This document shows positions 6,576-9,466 of a stretch of DNA of 9,466 nucleotides, in pieces. The DNA is taken from positions 1 to 9,466 of the forward strand of contig JAKASH010000075.1 in the NCBI GenBank assembly GCA_021828225.1, in the 5' to 3' direction. The translations under genes and the position numbers were made by a program. The stretch comes from Acidobacteriota bacterium. GTDB taxonomy: Bacteria; Acidobacteriota; Terriglobia; UBA7540. Within the stretch, counting starts at the first letter, position 1; every line of letters starts with the position of its first letter. Under the pieces are notes generated by a model. The model saw only the letters and a list, made by a program, of their open reading frames with translations, was not told the origin of the DNA and made no database searches.

Positions 6576-7271
6576 ATGAAAATTGGCATTATCGGCGCAG
6601 GACAAATCGGCGGCACGCTGACCCGCCGGCTCAGAAAGCTGGGACATGAAGTTTCCGTGGCCAATTCGCGCGGGCCGCAATCGCTTGCCGAGCTTGCCCG
6701 AGAGACAGGCGCGAAGGCGGTGACGGCAGCGGAAGCGGCACGCGCCGGGGAAGTCGTCATCGTGACCATTCCTGAAGCGAAGATCCCCAACCTGCCCAAG
6801 GATCTGTTTGCCGGCGTGCCCGAGAGCGTGGTGGTGGTGGACACCGGCAACTACTACCCGCGGCACCGCGACGGGCGCATTGACGGAATCGAGGCCGGGT
6901 TGGCGGAAAGCCGCTGGGTGGAGAAACAACTGGGGCGGCCTGTGGTGAAGGCCTTTAACAACATCTATGCCAGGCACCTGATGGAGATGGGCAAGCCCAA
7001 AGGCGCGCCGGGACGCATCGCTCTGCCCGTGGCAGGCGATGACAAACGGGCCAAGGACATCGTCATCAAACTGCTGGACGAACTGGGATTCGATGGCGTC
7101 GATGCCGGCGGGCTGGATGAGTCGTGGCGGCAACAGCCGGCCACTCCTGTCTACACAACCGACCTGGACGCCGAGGGCGTGCGGCGGGCACTGGCCCAGG
7201 CCAGCCGGGAGCGCAAGCCGGAATGGCGCGCTACGGCAAACAGCCCCGGCAGCTTTACCCAGCCGGCTTGA
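6576..7271 (+). CDS. NADP-dependent oxidoreductase, COG2085 / F420-reductase-like
   Basis: 231 aa from the ATG at 6576, chosen because AAGGAGGAG (6565-6573) directly precedes it; the frame is open upstream but unsupported. The N-terminus is a Rossmann fold: MKIGIIGAGQIGGTL with the glycine-rich loop at residues 7-12, then SVANSRGP (27-34), where Ser and Arg usually hold the 2'-phosphate of NADPH. VIVTIPEAKIPNLP and VVVVDTGNYYP follow the pattern of NADPH:F420 oxidoreductase relatives, as does KAFNNI (about residue 125). Many bacterial members of this family do not use F420, so the acceptor is unknown. No F420 biosynthesis gene is in view. It is cytoplasmic. It stands alone between two copies of a two-stem repeat. 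Confidence 0.85.
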   Translation: MKIGIIGAGQIGGTLTRRLRKLGHEVSVANSRGPQSLAELARETGAKAVTAAEAARAGEVVIVTIPEAKIPNLPKDLFAGVPESVVVVDTGNYYPRHRDGRIDGIEAGLAESRWVEKQLGRPVVKAFNNIYARHLMEMGKPKGAPGRIALPVAGDDKRAKDIVIKLLDELGFDGVDAGGLDESWRQQPATPVYTTDLDAEGVRRALAQASRERKPEWRATANSPGSFTQPA

Positions 7272-7306
7272 GGCGGTTTCGCAGAAAAGGCTACCACAAT
7301 GAGACC

Positions 7307-7413
7307 AAATTCCCGGGCGGAATTGTACCGCAACGTTCGATGTGCAACGTTGCGGCGTTTGCTTTCCAGCCACGGGAAAGCCGCAGGGCCGGAGAGGGCG
7401 CCCTGCGCTACAA
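7307..7413. repeat. Two-stem intergenic repeat, copy 2
   Basis: AAATTCCC (7307-7314) is followed after nine bases by a core bounded by TTGTA (7323-7327) and TACAA (7409-7413). Stem 1 pairs 7328-7337 with 7346-7355 (10 bp), and stem 2 pairs GCAGGGC (7383-7389) with GCCCTGC (7400-7406). It starts 36 bases after the oxidoreductase stop codon and ends 64 bases before the -10 of the DJ-1 gene. Sequence differences from copy 1 fall mostly in the loops and linker. Confidence 0.88.
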
Positions 7414-7476
7414 GTGCGTTCGGCCGCGCCGATCGCAAAAACCGCGACCGATGCGCTGGCCGCGCCAGGACGATCC

Positions 7477-7482
7477 TATAAT
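7477..7482 (+). promoter_or_regulatory. -10 element of the DJ-1/PfpI gene
   Basis: TATAAT is a perfect -10 hexamer, placed so that transcription would begin about 18 bases before the ATG at 7507, leaving room for AGGAGG at 7491-7496. The expected -35 position (about 7454-7459) does not match consensus. Confidence 0.45.
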
Positions 7483-7506
7483 CGGACTAAAGGAGGAAAA
7501 CGAAAT

Positions 7507-8103
7507 ATGGCAGGCAAAAAGATTTTGATGATTGTGGGTGACTACGTCGAGGACTATGAAGCGATGGTTCCCTTTCAAGCCTTGCAAATGGTGGGGCACA
7601 AGGTCGATGCCGTCTGCCCGGAAAAAAAGGCAGGCGAAGCGGTGCGCACGGCGATCCACGATTTTGAGGGCGACCAGACTTATAGCGAGAAACGCGGCCA
7701 CAATTTCCAGCTCAATGCCAATTTTGAGGGAATTAACGCCGGGTCTTATGACGCGCTGGTGATTCCCGGCGGCCGGGCGCCGGAATATCTGAGAATGAAC
7801 GAAAGGGTGCTCGAAATCGTCCGGCACTTTTTCGATGCCGGAAAGCCAGTGGCTTCGTTGTGCCATGGCGCGCAGTTGCTGACGGCGGCGGGCGTGGCCA
7901 AGGGAAGATCGATCAGCGCCTATCCAGCCGTGGGGCCGGAGGTGACCCGCGCCGGAGGCCAGTACGTGAGCCTGCCGATGACCGAAGCCCACGTGGACGG
8001 CAATCTGGTCTCGGGTCCGGCCTGGCCCGCGCATCCGGCCTGGCTGGCAAAGTTTTTGCAAGTGCTCGATCGCGGCGTTGTTGAAAAAACCGCGAAGGCA
8101 TGA
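7507..8103 (+). CDS. DJ-1/PfpI family protein
   Basis: 198 aa from the ATG at 7507, with AGGAGG at 7491-7496; the frame is open upstream but through the repeat, so longer forms are rejected. The fold is the DJ-1/PfpI class I glutamine-amidotransferase-like domain. Glu18 (in [10 protein letters not shown]) is in the place of the conserved glutamate, and Cys119-His120 in ASLCHGAQ form the nucleophile elbow. [12 protein letters not shown] (about 85-96) is the conserved turn ahead of it. The N-terminal [20 protein letters not shown], the following CPEKKAGE and [17 protein letters not shown] resemble plant DJ-1D more closely than PfpI. Relatives are described as glyoxalase III enzymes, proposed deglycases or, earlier, proteases; which applies here cannot be read from sequence. 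It is likely a cytosolic protector against reactive carbonyls. Confidence 0.9.
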   Translation: MAGKKILMIVGDYVEDYEAMVPFQALQMVGHKVDAVCPEKKAGEAVRTAIHDFEGDQTYSEKRGHNFQLNANFEGINAGSYDALVIPGGRAPEYLRMNERVLEIVRHFFDAGKPVASLCHGAQLLTAAGVAKGRSISAYPAVGPEVTRAGGQYVSLPMTEAHVDGNLVSGPAWPAHPAWLAKFLQVLDRGVVEKTAKA

Positions 8104-8110
8104 GAAGAGC

Positions 8111-8137
8111 CCACGGTCAGGAAGGCGCTGACCGTGG
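8111..8137. terminator. Hairpin after DJ-1 gene, 10 bp stem
   Basis: CCACGGTCAG (8111-8120) pairs perfectly with CTGACCGTGG (8128-8137) around a 7-base loop, and pairing continues past a one-base bulge (AGC with GCT). It starts seven bases after the DJ-1 stop codon, the position of a terminator, but no T-run follows. It may also be a dispersed repeat. Confidence 0.5.
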
Positions 8138-8155
8138 CTACCAACTCGCTAAAAT
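8128..8155 (+). promoter_or_regulatory. Candidate promoter of galE
   Basis: CTGACC (8128-8133, four of six to the -35 consensus) is 16 bases from TAAAAT (8150-8155, five of six to the -10 consensus). The -35 is inside the right arm of the hairpin at 8111-8137. The leader would be about 85 bases long. Confidence 0.3.
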
Positions 8156-8247
8156 ATTGGGTTGCTGAAACGGGCTGCGGCAGGATATGTTGCAAGGCTT
8201 GGGTCAAGGTCAAATTCCACGCAGCAGCGAAGAGGAGATCGGCAACT

Positions 8248-9222
8248 ATGCGAGTGCTTGTTACCGGCGGGGCCGGATACATTGGGAGCCATACGGCGAA
8301 GGCTCTTGCCAGGGCGGGGCACGAGACGGTGGTGCTGGACAACCTCTCAACCGGACACCGCGAGGCCGTCAAGTGGGGGCCGTTCATCGAAGGCGACCTC
8401 GGAGACAAGGAACTGTTGGGCAAGGTTTTCAAAGACCATCGGATTGAAGCCGTCCTGCACTTTGCCGCCAGCCTGCTGGTCGGGGAGTCCATGACGAATC
8501 CCCAGAAGTACTTCTGGAACAACGTAGTCAACACGCTGGTATTGCTCGACACGATGAAAGCCCGCGGAGTGAAGTACATCGTTTTCTCCTCGTCCGCGGC
8601 AACGTATGGAAATCCTGAAAAGGTGCCGATCACCGAAGACCACCCCAAGAACCCGGTGAATCCTTATGGCGAGTCCAAGCTGTGCATGGAGCGCGCCATT
8701 CAATGGTATGGAGTGGCCTACGGGCTGAGGTGGACAGCGCTGAGGTACTTTAACGCGGCCGGTGCGGACCTTGAAGGGGAGCTGGGCGAGCTGCACGATC
8801 CCGAAACTCACCTGATTCCGCTGGTGGTGCAGGCGGCGCTGGGACAGCGGCCGTCGGTGGATATCTACGGCACGGACTATCCCACTCCGGACGGCACCGC
8901 GATTCGTGATTTTATTCACGTTGTGGACCTGGCGGACGCCCACGTGCGGGCGCTGGAATACCTGGTTGCGGGAGGCGAGAGCGCTGCGCTCAATCTCGGA
9001 ACCGGCCAGGGCCATTCCGTACGCGAGGTGGTCGCCGGCGTGGGCAAGCTCTGCAACGGGCGGGTGCCGGCTCACGACGCGCCGCGCCGCGCGGGAGACC
9101 CTGCCGTGCTGGTCGCCGATCCCAGCAAGGCCCGGCAACTGCTCGGCTGGCGCCCTCAGCACTCCGACCTCGATGCCATTATTCAGAGCGCCTGGAAGTG
9201 GCACTCGTCCAAAGGCAAGTAG
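8248..9222 (+). CDS. galE: UDP-glucose 4-epimerase
   Basis: 324 aa, typical for GalE. The ATG at 8248 follows GAGGAG (8232-8237) and starts exactly at the Rossmann strand MRVLVTGGAGYIGS; the longer frame from 8134 is not needed. It is a short-chain dehydrogenase of the extended type using NAD+ to interconvert UDP-glucose and UDP-galactose (or N-acetyl forms). The cofactor loop GGAGYIG is at residues 7-13; DNLSTGH at 31-37 is the usual GalE motif. Catalytic Ser116 in FSSSAATYG, Tyr140 and Lys144 in YGESK are all present, and RYFNAAGA and GTAIRDFIHVVDLADAH are GalE-specific. Cytoplasmic; provides sugar nucleotides for envelope polysaccharide or galactose use. It converges on glmS downstream. 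Confidence 0.96.
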   Translation: MRVLVTGGAGYIGSHTAKALARAGHETVVLDNLSTGHREAVKWGPFIEGDLGDKELLGKVFKDHRIEAVLHFAASLLVGESMTNPQKYFWNNVVNTLVLLDTMKARGVKYIVFSSSAATYGNPEKVPITEDHPKNPVNPYGESKLCMERAIQWYGVAYGLRWTALRYFNAAGADLEGELGELHDPETHLIPLVVQAALGQRPSVDIYGTDYPTPDGTAIRDFIHVVDLADAHVRALEYLVAGGESAALNLGTGQGHSVREVVAGVGKLCNGRVPAHDAPRRAGDPAVLVADPSKARQLLGWRPQHSDLDAIIQSAWKWHSSKGK

Positions 9223-9256
9223 AGCCGGGCCTTATGCCCAATAAATTGTGGCCTAC

Positions 9257-9271
9257 AGAGGATTGCAGATT
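9257..9271. repeat. 15 bp sequence shared with 24-38
   Basis: AGAGGATTGCAGATT occurs at 24-38 and at 9257-9271, in both cases about 16 bases before a TTGT-type palindromic element. This suggests that the repeat family has a conserved left flank. Confidence 0.5.
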
Positions 9272-9286
9272 ATAGTAACAGCACTG

Positions 9287-9342
9287 TTGTAGCGGTGCTG
9301 TCCTCAGCGCCGATGTGCGCCGGTGGGGACACCGGCGCTACA
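9287..9342. repeat. TTGTAGCG...CGCTACA palindromic element between galE and glmS
   Basis: The ends TGTAGCG (9288-9294) and CGCTACA (9336-9342) are inverted repeats. Inside, GCCGGTG (9319-9325) pairs with CACCGGC (9330-9336) around a GGGA loop. An additional overlapping 6 bp stem is CAGCAC (9279-9284) with GTGCTG (9295-9300). It lies between two convergent genes and could help end both transcripts. Confidence 0.6.
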
Positions 9343-9355
9343 GCCTTGCCAGTTG

Positions 9356-9466
<111 letters not shown>

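Noticed and set aside
8134..8247. N-terminal extension of galE by 38 codons
   Set aside because: The extension has no homology to GalE, starts within the hairpin and lacks a ribosome site; the ATG at 8248 begins exactly at the Rossmann strand and has GAGGAG before it.

Overview
The window reads as a chromosomal stretch of a high-GC soil-type bacterium. I infer Acidobacteriota (moderate confidence, no marker gene) from S41-type periplasmic proteases, stand-alone small membrane proteins, a plant-like DJ-1 protein and many short palindromic intergenic elements bounded by TTGTA and TACAA. No rRNA, tRNA, CRISPR array, integrase or transposase is visible. Most genes are housekeeping or metabolic and are spaced by unusually structured intergenic DNA.

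Layout. 1-348 is non-coding with hairpins. 349-1563 (-) is an S41/PDZ protease homologue in which both catalytic dyad positions are substituted (Gly for Ser, Val for Lys). 1564-1947 is a divergent promoter region. 1948-2808 (+) is a HAD phosphatase with all four motifs. 2870-3232 (-) is a small coiled-coil/single-TM protein, convergent with it. 3233-3732 is a gap with two extended -10 promoter candidates, each placed so close to an ATG that the transcript would be almost leaderless: the first precedes a 37-codon ORF followed by a hairpin, the second precedes an MFS exporter (3733-5040). A Mut7-C RNase-like protein (5077-5547, TTG start) follows the exporter in the same probable operon.

5548-6575 is a 1 kb gene-free block. 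It holds a T-rich tandem array (three ~66 bp units with an 11 bp inner period and a 22 bp A/T palindrome at its end), a hairpin, and the first copy of a ~108 bp two-stem repeat. 6576-7271 (+) is a COG2085 NADP-dependent oxidoreductase, followed by the second copy of that repeat, then a DJ-1/PfpI protein (7507-8103). A 10 bp hairpin separates it from galE (8248-9222). A further TTGTA...TACA element lies between galE and the convergent 3' end of glmS (9356-9466, cut by the window edge).

Functional reading. galE and glmS supply UDP-sugar and amino-sugar precursors for the envelope. The oxidoreductase and DJ-1 proteins may act in redox and carbonyl stress, but have separate signals and a repeat between them. 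No complete new multi-gene system is evident. The best leads are the substituted S41 protein, the T-rich array and the two-stem repeat family.
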